This document shows, piece by piece, positions 33,498-44,119 of a stretch of 64,000 nucleotides of DNA. Under the pieces are notes generated by a model, which had not been told where the DNA came from, did no database searches, and saw only the letters and a list, made by a program, of their open reading frames with translations. The position numbers were made by a program, and so were the translations under genes. The stretch's first letter is position 1, and each line of letters starts with the position of its first letter. The DNA is from Venturia oleaginea (Eukaryota; Ascomycota; Dothideomycetes; Venturiales; Venturiaceae), in NCBI GenBank assembly GCA_013176395.1, contig JABMLP010000015.1, positions 868,001 to 932,000 on the forward strand. The letters run 5' to 3'.

Positions 33498-36400
33498 TAC
33501 TGGATATCCGGATGCCTCCATTAAAATCGAGCCAAGACGCAACTGGAAATACCTAGACATCGAGAAGTTCTGCCAGGCACTAAAAAACATCCTACCGGCA
33601 CGAAGAAGACCAAGGACAAAAGCAGCGCTGGACACATGCACAATGGATTTAGTCAAAGCAATCAGCGAGGCAGCAGCAAAGGTGCTTCCTCTTGCAAGAC
33701 CATGCGCCAAGGCAAAAGAGGGATGGGACGAAACATGTACAAAAGCGTTGGCAGAGACAAAGCGCCTGAGGCGCATACACGAGAGAAGGCACACCGAAGA
33801 AGCTTTGGAAGCCTACCGCAAGGCAAGGAACCATAAGACACGGATAATCAAGAAATCGCTCCAGCAAGCACATAGAGACCGCGTAGAAATGGCAGCAGGC
33901 TCGGCTGAGTCCCTCTGGAAAATATCTAAATGGGCGCGCAATAGAGAAAGCCAGCCTCCAAGTGTAACGCCAGCCATGAAGTGTCCGGTAACCGGCAATC
34001 AAGCCACCACACCCACAGCAAAAACGAGTCTCTTCCGGGACGCCTTCTTCCCAGCACCTCCGGAAGCAGACCTCATTGACCTACAGAACGCCAGATACGA
34101 TGGTCAAATATCAGTGCCAAACATTACTGAGAAGGAGGTGTTGGATGCAATACAAGCAGCATCACCCTTGAAGGCCGCAGGACCGGATGGTATCCCAAAC
34201 CGAGCCCTGCAGGTGGCATCTCACATGTTGGTAGGGCACCTAACGACAATTATGAACCAGAGCCTACAACTAGGCTACTGCTCGACTCATTTCCGAAGCT
34301 CAACCACCGTGGTGTTACGCAAAACAGGGAAAGAAGACTACTCGATTCCAAAGGCATACCGACCAATTGCGCTTCTGAACACCATTGGCAAGGCTATGGA
34401 TGCAGTTATAGCCAGAAGACTTAGCTACCTGGTAGAAACGCACCAAGCCATCCCACAGATGCACATGGGAGGCAGAAAATTGAGATCAACGGAACACGTA
34501 CTACATGCGGTGATCGAGAGAATTTACAACGCGTGGAACAACGGAAAAGGACAAGTAGCCAGCCTACTGCTCCTCGACGTCTCCGGCGCCTTTGACAACG
34601 TGTCCCACAAGAGACTCCTGCACAATCTACGAAAGAGGAAAGTTGATGAAAAGATGGTCCGGTGGATCGCTAGCTTCCTAAGCGATAGACACACACGAAT
34701 CGTCATTAATGGCTATAAATCTGGCGAGTATGCGGTCAAGACTGGAGTACCATAGGTATCGCCCCTATCCCCTATCTTATACATATTCTATAACTCCGAT
34801 CTTATCGAACAATGCGACTCAGGTGATAACACGGCAGCTATAGGCTACATCGACGACGCAGCCATACTTGCATGGGGAAACACAACAGAGGAAACGGGTA
34901 AGAAACTCGAAAATGCGCTAGAAAAGGCAGACTGTTGGGCAAAGACACATGCATCGAAATTCGCCCCGGAGAAGTTCCAATTGACACACTTTACAAGAAC
35001 ACGCACACGCATGAACACAAAACAACCCATTCAGACGGCCTGGGGCAGCATTGAGCCTAGGACAACATGTAAATATCTAGGCGTGACGCTAGACAGCAAG
35101 CTACAGTGGAAGGAACATATGGAAGAGATCAAGCGGAAAACCACGAAAACAGTGAACGCACTGTGCTCTCTAGGCAGCTCAACATGGGGCGTCAGTCTGC
35201 TAGATGTGCGAAAAATCTACCGGGCAGTAGTGGTCCCTCAGATGATGTACGCGTGCTCAATATGGTCGAATCCAGGAGCAAGAGGAAAGTCATACACAAG
35301 AAAAACGCTCGATACACTTCGGTCAATTCAAGCACGCGCAGCACGAACTATCTGCGGAGCATTCCGAGTAACCTCCAGGGTTGCCCTCGATATCGAGACC
35401 TACCTGCTCCCAGTCGAGCAACAGATATGGAAATACAATACCGAAACCCTCAGCCGCATACTCTCATATCAAGATCTCCCCAAACTGTTAGACACTCAGC
35501 TCGGAGAACCAAGGTCAAGACAACGAATAAGCTACAATAGCCCATTATACAATATATACCGAGATACCAAGGAGAAGGGAGCAGTACATCTCGACAGGCG
35601 AGAGTTAATCCCACCGTTCGTAGCAGCACCATGGTGGCAAGGCCCAAAGACACACATCGCACCAAGTGATGAAGCGGCATGCTCTGAACACGATTCAGTC
35701 GCCAGGATCGAGAGCAATATCTGTACTACACAGACGGAAGCAGTATAGGTGGCCATACCGGTGCTGCAGCAGTCTGGCCGTTGAAACGACAGAAAAGAAG
35801 CACATACATGGGACCTGAGACGACCTCTACGGTATATGCAGCAGAACTGCAAGGAATAAATCTGGCGCTGGATATGGTCCAAGCAGACATCGGGGCGGAA
35901 AACAACCAAAGAAATATCAACATCTTCACTGACAACCAGGCAGCGATACGCTCGCTGACCAGGCCAAAGGGTCGATCAGGGGCATACATAGTCAAGCAAA
36001 TTGTTGAACGCATCACACAGATCCACGACTACGGAACAATCGTGAATGTACGATGAATCCCCGCCCATGAGGGAATTGACGGGAACGAGGCCGCCGACAA
36101 AGCCGCGAAGGAGGCTACCGGATGGAGAAAAGAGAGAGAGGGAGGACCGAGAGCTGACAGAACATTCGAGCTGTACCCACTAAGAACGAAACTTAAGACA
36201 TGGTGCTGGAAGATGGTAAACAGACTATAGCTGACCAGTTGGAGGGCCGAGACAAAGGGGAAAGCCACGAGGAGAAATACACCCAAGCCTACTAAGAGAG
36301 TGCTCCAGCTCCATCAAGACCGGAGCAGGCGAGAGAGTGCAATCCTCGTACAGATGAGAACTGAAAAGATTGGGCTTAAGGCCTTCCTCTTCAGCCGACG

Positions 36401-36820
36401 TGTCCCAGGTATCCTAGATCCCGATGTGACTGCCGTGAGGGGACGCAGACCGTGGCCCACATCCTTTTGGAATGCCGCAAGCTCCGGGACATCCGAAGAG
36501 AAGAACTGGGCCGCTTTCCAGGACGAAACAACCTCCGGACTATTCTGACTGCGCACCAGTTAGCCACTAAAGACATCAGATTTATGGAACGTACGCGGAT
36601 CCTTGGGCATGGTGGGATCGAGAACGCGTAGACGACGTCGTGCATTGGGGGGAGACTGTAGGTAGGCGGACAGCGAAACACGAGGCATTGCCTCTCGGAG
36701 CCTAGACAATGCAGATTCGCTAGCAGGACAATCAGTATCTACAAAAGCAGGCAAGGCATTTGGGGATAGTGGTTGAGGGAAAGAAGGGAGGGTGAAGGGG
36801 ACAGCTGGTCTTATTTACAA
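33497..36820 (+). pseudogene. LINE ORF2 (non-LTR retrotransposon), 5'-truncated, broken
   Basis: Begins inside the region before RT (WKYLDIEKFCQALKN), with no endonuclease catalytic part. RT follows: KAAGPDGIPN, YRPIALLNTIGKAMD, LLLLDVSGAFDN, GYIDDAAIL (YIDD). Breaks: TAG at about 34753-34755 where the sister copy reads CAA (VPQGSPLSP becomes VP-stop), a frameshift near 35725 just before the RNase H TDGSS motif, and TGA at about 36054 where the sister has TGG (RWIP). The 3' UTR is cut after ggtcttatttacaa, where an oppositely oriented tail begins. Tad-like fungal LINE family; RIP-like mutations. Confidence 0.85.
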
Positions 36821-37505
36821 TGATTGATTGATTGATTGATTTCATCCTACTCGGTTGCAGCCGCTTAATCACGCAGCTATGTCCGGTTAGGAGGACTTCA
36901 TCAGACAGCCGACACGTGATAGATTATATAATCCATCGCGTCCCACTTCGCCCCGTTCACTGAAACAAGACCAGCTGTCCCCTCGGTCCTCCCCCTTTTC
37001 CCTTAACCAGTATCTCCAAATGCCCGCTGGCTCTTGTAGATACTGGTTACTCTGCTAGTATATCTGTGCTATGTAGACTCAAGAGGCAATGCCTCGTGTT
37101 TCGCTATCCTTCTACCTACAGCCTCCCTCTAATGCTCAGCTTTGTCTATCTGTTTCGCCTTATCCCTCAAGGCCAATGGGTTCCCTAAGTATGTTTCTGC
37201 TTGTGAAAGTTGCCTTGCACCAGATTCCTATGCGGCAGTGTACTTGGTTGTGTGATGCTGGAGACAATAGTAACCATCGTAGTCGTGATTTCGCTGCTTG
37301 GGTGTGATACTCCGGGTATGCCCGTAAACGAGGCTGTCTGGTAGCTGCCGTATTGTATGGCACCGATCGTGCTATAGACCTGCCGTCTTATAGTCGGAGC
37401 CTACCTGCTGCTAATCGATCTCCCTACTTGCTGTATCGCGCGCCTACTCTTGCCAATGCCATAACTGGGACGCAACAGTCTGGGGAGAGGCTCAAGGCTA
37501 CGTCT
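36821..37505 (-). mobile_element. LINE-tailed chimeric element, copy C
   Basis: Reverse-oriented copy of the element at 32815-33497. The tail (TGAT)n lies at 36821-36842, followed by the complement of gattaagcggctgcaaccgagtagg and the shared 5' module reaching the gccttgagcctctccccagactgttgcgtcccag block near 37500. About 120 bp beyond, that block is partly repeated (37580-37630), indicating a tandem duplication at the 5' end. Confidence 0.65.
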
Positions 37506-38375
37506 GCCAGCTTACAAGGAGGGGATTTGCCGCTAATAAGCTCCTTCTGTGCGCCCTTACTGCTTACTGTGTCGCGCACCTACTCTTGCCACTGCTATAA
37601 CTGGGACGCAACAGTTTGGGGAAAGTCTCAACGTCTGGACAATAGCTTGTAGCAGGACGGTTTGCTGAGACGTTGGAAGAGGTTGTCTAGTAATTGCGGT
37701 ATTGTGTGGTGTCGATCGTTGTATGCCGGGCGTCTGGTGTTCGAGTTGCGTAGAAGGTGATGCCTTTCTATCGGTGGCTCGTCGATTCGGGACTTCACAG
37801 TGTTATCTGGGGTGATGGGCTGGTCGGGAAGCGCATCGGCGACTATGGGTTTGAAAAGTAACTGTGATGCTGTGGGGTATTTGAGCTTCGTCGTCGTACC
37901 CCGTGTTGCTAGATGGTGACAAGATGGTTGCTGTTGTCTTTGGCGGACGCATCGTTCGTGTAGCTTGCTCATGGTATTCGTGTGCTTGCTCTGCCGTGGC
38001 CGCGACGGCGACTCTAGAGGTACCTCATCGACGCTGAGGGACGCGCGATGGCGTCTAGAGGCCGGAGCGGCCACTGGCAGGTGTGTTTTGATGATCTCTA
38101 GATGATACTTCTGTAAATTCCAAGAATTGAGTTCTCGCTGTGTGTTCCTTATATTTGTCCTTTGTCGGCATGCATTGATGTGGCAGCATTATGATCTTCG
38201 TCACGTGGTTACTCGAGGTTGTGATTGCGGACCGAAACACGTCTCATTTTCTCTCTTCTTCTCCCCACATACTAGCTATTCTCAGGCCTCTCAACAGTCC
38301 GCGGCGCAGACGAGTTAAGCCAGGGCGAATAGGCGGCAAGTTAGCAATCTAGCGTCGGATTGCAGCTTATATTCT
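37506..38375. other. region without supported gene
   Basis: A 148-codon minus frame (37628-38074) has Arg/Pro/His-rich content and no known domain; it overlaps the 5' flank of element C, so I do not call it a gene. 38376 onward is the dispersed repeat. Confidence 0.35.
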
Positions 38376-38490
38376 GGCATCCGGCGTATAACCGGTTAGG
38401 GTCGTCGGGAGATTGGATTTCCTATAAAATTATCCTAGTTAGGAAATAGGAAGTAAAAATTACCCCGCTTATATCTAGATTATATACAGC
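38376..38490 (+). repeat. dispersed repeat, copy 2
   Basis: Inverted partner of 7640-7760, about 115 bp, with the internal tttcctataaaattatcctagttaggaaa hairpin. It ends about 30 bp before the next gene's ATG, so it lies in that gene's 5' leader or promoter. Confidence 0.65.
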
Positions 38491-38519
38491 CAAACTCCTT
38501 AACACTATACACAGGAATC

Positions 38520-39261
38520 ATGTCGCACCAACTTGAACAAGTTGCCGGGGCCGCGGTGCTCGCTATAACTGATTCATTTACATTGGGACGTGAGGGGAGC
38601 CAACAAGTCGACGGTGGTAACGATGTGAGTTCTTCGATTAACAGTTCTCTCTGTGCTTGCTAACTTGTCGTAGCGTACAATGACGATAGCTTCAACGGAA
38701 GTCCGCGCTGCCGCACTGGGTCGTACAAGCACGCCTATCGACTATACTCCTTCCAATCTCTACTACATCCAGGAAGAAATTCACCGTGACAATCCCAGAA
38801 CTTTCCGTAGCATCACTGACCCTCGCAGCAGTGACTTCGAAGAACAGCAACCCGACCTTCCAGAAATTCGCCATATCACAAACCTACCCTACCTGTTCCA
38901 TGCTCTTCAGAACTTCTTATCCAGTCAAGCAGAGAAAGAAACCGGCAAGCCTCAGCATTCCATTCGTTACAACAGGTTGATGGGAGAAACTATCACTGTC
39001 ATCGAGGGTCTTCACAATGGTCTTGTCGGTGTTTTTGTCAAGGTGAACGCCCAGGATGCACTTATTGCTCCGTATCCTAAAGGCGATGATATTATGGTCT
39101 CGACTTCAAGCTTGAAGACTGGAGGAATAGTTATGAACTTGAGTGATGTGCCAGCAGATCTTTCGCAATTGATGGAAAGTATGAGGATACTGTGGCAGGA
39201 AGAGGATCATGGAACACACTCACGATTGTATATTGATTCTGGTTGCTGTGACCACTTCTAA
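38520..39261 (+). CDS. hypothetical protein, 230 residues
   Basis: Exons 38520-38624 and 38674-39261 flank a clean 49-nt intron (GTGAGT donor, GCTAAC branch, GTCGTAG acceptor) and join in phase 0. The protein is soluble, with helical segments (YLFHALQNFLSSQAEKE; LSQLMESMRILWQEED) and a beta-rich centre (GETITVIEGLHNGLVGVFVKV). No signal peptide or membrane span. I do not recognise the family. The promoter is replaced by a dispersed repeat (38376-38490), so expression may be unusual. The C-terminal DSGCCDH recalls a copia protease motif, but the context does not support it. Confidence 0.65.
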
Positions 39262-39634
39262 ATATATTATTATTCAGTCAAATATATGTTCTCAATTCAG
39301 ATATATCCAATTCGTAATCGATAATGGTTCGCTAGAAGCCCTGAAAGAAGGATCTCGATTTGAAGGATTTAAAGGATTTGAAATAGATCGGAAGATTCCC
39401 ATGATCAATTCAGATATGTATCTTGTCCGGAATTGGCAAGTGTGGCTGGCTCGTGATCAGCAATGACGTTGTGTGGCGTGCCTACCGGTTCGGCGCCGAT
39501 CCCCCCACTCTTGTATCCAAGCAACTCTCTCTTCAACAAACAAGAACCTGTGTCTTCTCAGCAATCTCTCTCTCTCGTCCATTTACCCATATACTCGCAC
39601 ACAAAAATATCAAATCCTTCACAAACCACCCACA

Positions 39635-40051
39635 ATGTCGCTCCAAAAGACTCTAGCAATGCTGCTCCAATTCCTCATGTTCTCTCTTGTCACAGCCGCC
39701 CCAATCACGACTGAAAGCCACGGAAACAGCTGGCAATACGGTGCCGGTGGAGGAGTTGTCGGTTTCATTGTCTTGATTCTTGATATCATTGTCTTTAGTA
39801 AGTTCTTCCTCTTCAAATCTCACCTTCAAAGCTATTCCCGCCTTCTCTAGACTCCTGCCCCACCATGCTGCTAGAACTTACGCGCTAATACACATCTAGT
39901 TGAGGTTCTCAAATCCAACCGCCCAGTCTCGCACAAACTTCTTTGGTGTGTCCTGGTGTTCCTCTTCCCCATCGTCGGCATTGTCATCTACTGGCTCTTC
40001 TCCAACCGTGAGGCACACAACTCTGGAGGAGGATACGAGACCATTGGATAG
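39635..40051 (+). CDS. small membrane protein with PLDc_N (phospholipase D-nuclease N-terminal) domain
   Basis: Exons 39635-39797 and 39900-40051 (intron 102 nt, GTAAGT...CATCTAG, phase 1) give 104 residues. A signal peptide (MSLQKTLAMLLQFLMFSLVTAAP) is followed by a first membrane helix (GGVVGFIVLILDIIVF), the family-typical loop EVLKSNRPVSHKLLWC and a second helix (VLVFLFPIVGIVIYWLFSNR). The D..V.EVL..NRP...KLLW...FP..G...Y pattern is that of the PLDc_N hairpin found alone in many small fungal membrane proteins and at the N-terminus of cardiolipin synthases. Function unknown; likely a secretory-pathway or plasma membrane protein. Confidence 0.85.
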
Positions 40052-40469
40052 ATTGCTATCTAGCTTTCTACTACTCTGACCTGGAAGGGTGCTATGTCAG
40101 GAAAGAACGAACACCAGCGTTTGTTGGGGGCTTAGTCGTTGAGCTCGGTTGGGAATCTGCAAAGCCGGAGTACGACTGGTGAATGTCGGGAGCGCATGGT
40201 GTTGATTTCCGCGTCTACCTGTTTTACCTGGGATCACGACTTTATTGGTTAGCATAGCAACGACAATTTCAAATATGACTTCTTAAATGTGACATGTATC
40301 CAACTAGTTGACAACACGTGCCTCTCGCTCATGTTCCGACCTGTGGACTGGGAACCTCACAACCACACCCACAACTATGTGAATACAAACTGCTGAAACT
40401 TGAAGTTGCTCTGCAAGCTCGAGCAACAAGACGACTCCATCCCACACTCCCTTCTCGAAACACGTCAAG

Positions 40470-41222
40470 ATGTCGCACTCACACTCCCACGACCACTACG
40501 ACGGCGAAGATCCTCACGATCATTCCCACGCTCATGGCGCTCACGACCACAACGATGACATCACACCTGCTCTCCAGAATCTCCTCTACGAGCAGATAGA
40601 CTTCAGCAAAGTAACATGCCTTAATGAAGAAGAACCAAGATCCGCGGCCAAAGTGCTGCAGAAGACGTGGATGGAGCGCATGGAGGACGAGCCCGAGTTG
40701 AGGAGTGACGCTGATGAGCAGTTGTTACTCACTGTACCGTGAGTGAAATTGGATCTCCATACAGATAAAGCCATGCGATGGCATGTACTGAGTACCGAGG
40801 TAATTTATTTATACAACAGATTCACAGGACAAGTACGCCTCCACTCTATTCTTATCCGCACCTCAACCTCCGACTCGGCACCCTATACAGTAAAAGTCTT
40901 CAGCAACAAAGACAATATCGATTTCGAAACCGCCTTGTCCCTCGATCCTACACAAACCCTCACCATCGCTCAATCCAACGAGATACAAGAATACCCCGTC
41001 AAGAGAGCCCTCTTCAGCACGACGAGGAGTCTTACATTGTTTGTTGAGGACAATTGGGGACAGGGAGAGGAAGATGTGACGAGGATCAGTTATCTGGCAT
41101 TTAAAGGCGACTTTATGAAGCTGAATAAGGAGGCCGTTAGCTTTTTGTATGAGGCGGCTGCGAATCCTAACGATCACAAACCGGCGCAAGGAATTGGGCA
41201 GGGCATTGGGAGGCATGTGTGA
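40470..41222 (+). CDS. PITH-domain protein (PITHD1-like)
   Basis: Exons 40470-40738 and 40820-41222 (81-nt intron, GTGAGT...CAACAG, phase 2) give 223 residues. The N-terminus is a His/Asp-rich tract (SHSHSHDHYDGEDPHDHSHAH) followed by ITPALQNLLYEQIDFSKVTCLNE, the usual lead into a PITH domain. The beta-sandwich carries PFTGQVRLHSILIRT, PYTVKVFSNK, and VTRISYLAFKGDF. PITH domains bind the proteasome in thioredoxin-like protein 1; stand-alone PITH proteins are widespread eukaryotic cytosolic proteins. The splice recreates the conserved Pro-Phe at the domain core, supporting it. Confidence 0.9.
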
Positions 41223-42420
41223 GGTACAGCGATTCGAAGAGACGTGCAAGATGTCCGCCAAAGCCGGCAAGAGCATGCAGTTGAACTTTATATGAGCATT
41301 GAACTTTATATGAGCGAAAAGAAACTATTCTGGCGGAAATACCAATATTGCGATCACCTGGAGAAATTTATAGGTCGATTAATTATTCAGCCGCCTGGTT
41401 GTCTCGAGCTTACAACTTCAACAATTATTCAGGCTACATGCTGATACCGACATGAAGGAATACTTCTCTATCCACCTGCAATGCACGATGGAAGATAGCA
41501 ACCTAACAGCGAAGCAGTTGCAGTTGGTAGAATTGTCGTTCTTCAGAAGTTGGACCGGATCGCAACTTGGGCACCGGCTGGTGGACAGGGAGATCCGCGA
41601 GAGGGGAAGCAGAATGGAGGTGCTGGTTCTAGCAGGTCTTGAACTCTACATTCCGCAAAAGCTATTGATTTTTCCAAGCACTCTTCCAATCAATTTTCTC
41701 TTTCATTATCATTGACTTTTGTTGATTCCTCTCTTCTGTTCCTATTGAATCGGTGATGATTAGCGGGACTTTCAATCTTTCTCTACAGCCCGTCACGACG
41801 AGCTCGGAAAGTAGGTTTGAAGAAGAAGTGGAAGAAATGTAATTTGGGATTTCAAGTTTCAGTTCCACTACTAAAGCGTTCCTATGATCATCACTTCCTT
41901 CGCCAGCTCAAGATCTCACCTGCCTATTTCTTCCAGAAACAGCTTTATAGCCTGTATTCTCATCGTCTGCGTGCGCGAAATCCCACCTTAGCAGCGCGTT
42001 CACGAGATCAATCGCTGCCTCACTGGCCTCATCGCTGTTGCCGAGGAAGTAACATCTTGCGGCACCATCGGCTTCGGAGAACTAGATGAAGGATGGCTCT
42101 GCTCTGTGATATTTGAGCGCTGCTACCCAGCAGGCGTTGTCATCACTTTCGTCTGTGGTCAGTCTTTGAGGCGGCATGCCGAAAAGAGAGCATAGACGGT
42201 AGAGCAGGAGCTGTGATGAGATTCTGGTTGAGGTTGTTTGGCCGTGGGGTATATCGTCGGCGCTGTTTGGGCGATTAGCGCGCGCGTACAGAGGTTGTTG
42301 AAGAGGGGTGAATGTGAAGAAAGGTCGTTGGTAGAGCAAGAGTTCATGGTTTTTCCAAGATGGCGTGGTCGAAAGAAGAGCGAATCTATCACATACCAAT
42401 CATACTCGCCTATCTGAGGT
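41223..42420. other. intergenic region
   Basis: No supported gene. A minus frame ending at 42082 has a protein-like tail (LFGMPPQRLTTDESDDNACW...) that could be a distal exon of the gene at 42421-42850, but that gene already ends cleanly. I see no repeat. Confidence 0.35.
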
Positions 42421-42850
42421 TCATGCTTTGAACACAGAGTCAACGGTTCTTGCCTCGTCGACCCAACCAATCTTATGTGTCATCTCTAAAACATCATTCA
42501 GCCTCCCAGAAATGGTGACATTGATAAGATAAAGTCTTACGTGGTTCAGCATCAATCCATTTCCATTTGCTTGCCAGCTCATTCCTTTCCCGTACTCCAT
42601 GTTCATCAGAATCGGGATTCTCTTTCTTAGCGAGGTGGATCTGCAAGTCCATCGTAGCCATATTCTTTGCTAGAGCTTCGCACACTTTTTGCACGTCCAA
42701 CAATTCAGCAATCCTTTTTCCCATTTCTCGAAGTAGTGCTGTTTGTTCTTCGGGAGGGTATCTGGTGAAGTTCTCGGCGAAGGCTTCGGAATTTGTACTC
42801 AGTTCATCGATGGCTTTTCTAGAGGCTTGCTCCAGAAGAGTTGACGCCAT
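42421..42850 (-). CDS. small helical protein, paralogue of 47490-47684
   Basis: Exons 42850-42541 and 42485-42421 (55-nt intron, GTAAGA donor, TTTTAG acceptor, phase 1) give 124 residues. The first 60 residues (RKAIDELSTN..FAENF..YPPEEQTALLREMGKRIAEL) align with the gene at 47490. The rest is a charged helix (LAKNMATMDLQIHLAKKE) and a tail ending VDSVFKA. No known domain. Presumably cytosolic and helical, perhaps a coiled-coil. The paralogue lies on the opposite strand beyond the cellobiose dehydrogenase gene. Confidence 0.65.
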
Positions 42851-44119
42851 ATTGGCCGGATTGGATCACAGACGGCGGGCGACAATGAATGAGAGCTGGA
42901 AGCTCGGATTTTAGACGTCTGTCAGTGAATAGACGATGTTGCCGTGGTTCCAGCAAAGGGAGGCCGTCATGATACGACATGATAGTTTGTTGAGGTTCTA
43001 CTCCTCTCATACTTGCTTTTTCGATGTTGCTGATAAGCCATAGATATAGTGGTGATCTAACTCCGTATCTTTAGCGTGTCACCTTCGTGCCTGAACTCCC
43101 GCACAACAACATGGACACCGAAGAGTCAAGCACTCATCAACATCCTTTGGAAGAGAATCAAGAAAACGTCCTCAGTTATTATATCTGTACTTTGTACTCG
43201 TAGGGCACGGTCTGGCGCGAATTTCCCCATCCGTGACCTCCCGCTGGGGGGCGCAATGCTTCCTGGGGTCTCTAGGGTTAAACCTCGTATTACCGGCCGT
43301 CACTCAAAAGCAGGACGACGATGGGGCTTGGAGTGTCAGCCCAGCGGGGTGAAGACTCGTCCTTTCGACTCGGTATCCATGTTGGGTCCTCTCCCGCCGC
43401 TCTTCAGGTCCATCTCCTATCCAATCCCATCGAAGGCACATGGATTCAAATAATTGCAATGCGAATGGCAATTCCATGATTGGTCGCATCATAGAGCTCC
43501 TATTGTTATCCACAGCGGCGTTGAAGTTTTGAAACGTCAGTCTGAACTTCTCCTACACCATTCTTTTTCATCCTCTTCCGACCCACTCCTGCCGCGATGA
43601 AGGCCGGTCTCCCTCGTTTACAGCTCCAGTACCCGAACCCGCCTTGAAGCCTTAGCCACGCGGCACGGGTAACTTAGGAGCCTTGTTCCTGGGATTCAAT
43701 CTATGAAACATGTTTTGAGACTTTCGAGATTCCATTTTGTTACCTGCTCACGCGCCTCGACTTCCGTTCATCTCGGACTTTCAACCTAGTTGGTGTTGAG
43801 CCTACAAGATATCATGACAAGAAATTTCTCGGCCGTGTTGTAAGCTCTTGCCGTCGCTCGTCTTGGGCGGACCATGCACCAGGTTGCGATGCTTGAAATA
43901 CTTATTAACGCGAGTCCCATCGCCTGTAGATACTGCTTCAACCTCCTGGACTTCCAGCTTCACGTTCCTTTCTTTCTAGCTATCGCTGGCTCGTTGCTTA
44001 CAGTCTTTTTTCATTTTGCTGGCTGGTTCAGACTTTTACAACCATTTTCTCGAAGCAGTGCTTCTATTTCAAAACTCATATTTTTCATTATCGATCCATC
44101 CTAGAACCTCTCTTCAATC
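42851..44119. other. intergenic region
   Basis: No supported gene. It is the promoter region between two divergent genes (42850 minus and 44120 plus). Short frames at 43076-43513 and 43874-44104 have no recognisable content. Confidence 0.35.

Noticed and set aside
37089..37307. Small ORF conserved between 33.0 and 37.2 kb (MRQCTWLCDAGDNSN...)
   Set aside because: Conserved only because both lie in copies of the same chimeric element; antisense to its tail orientation and without start or domain support.
37628..38074. 148-residue minus-strand ORF
   Set aside because: Biased Arg/His/Pro composition, no domain, overlaps the flank of a repeat element; no splice or signal evidence.
39228..39261. 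Copia protease motif at the end of the 38520 gene (DSGCCDH)
   Set aside because: Only seven residues, followed at once by a stop, with no other copia sequence nearby.
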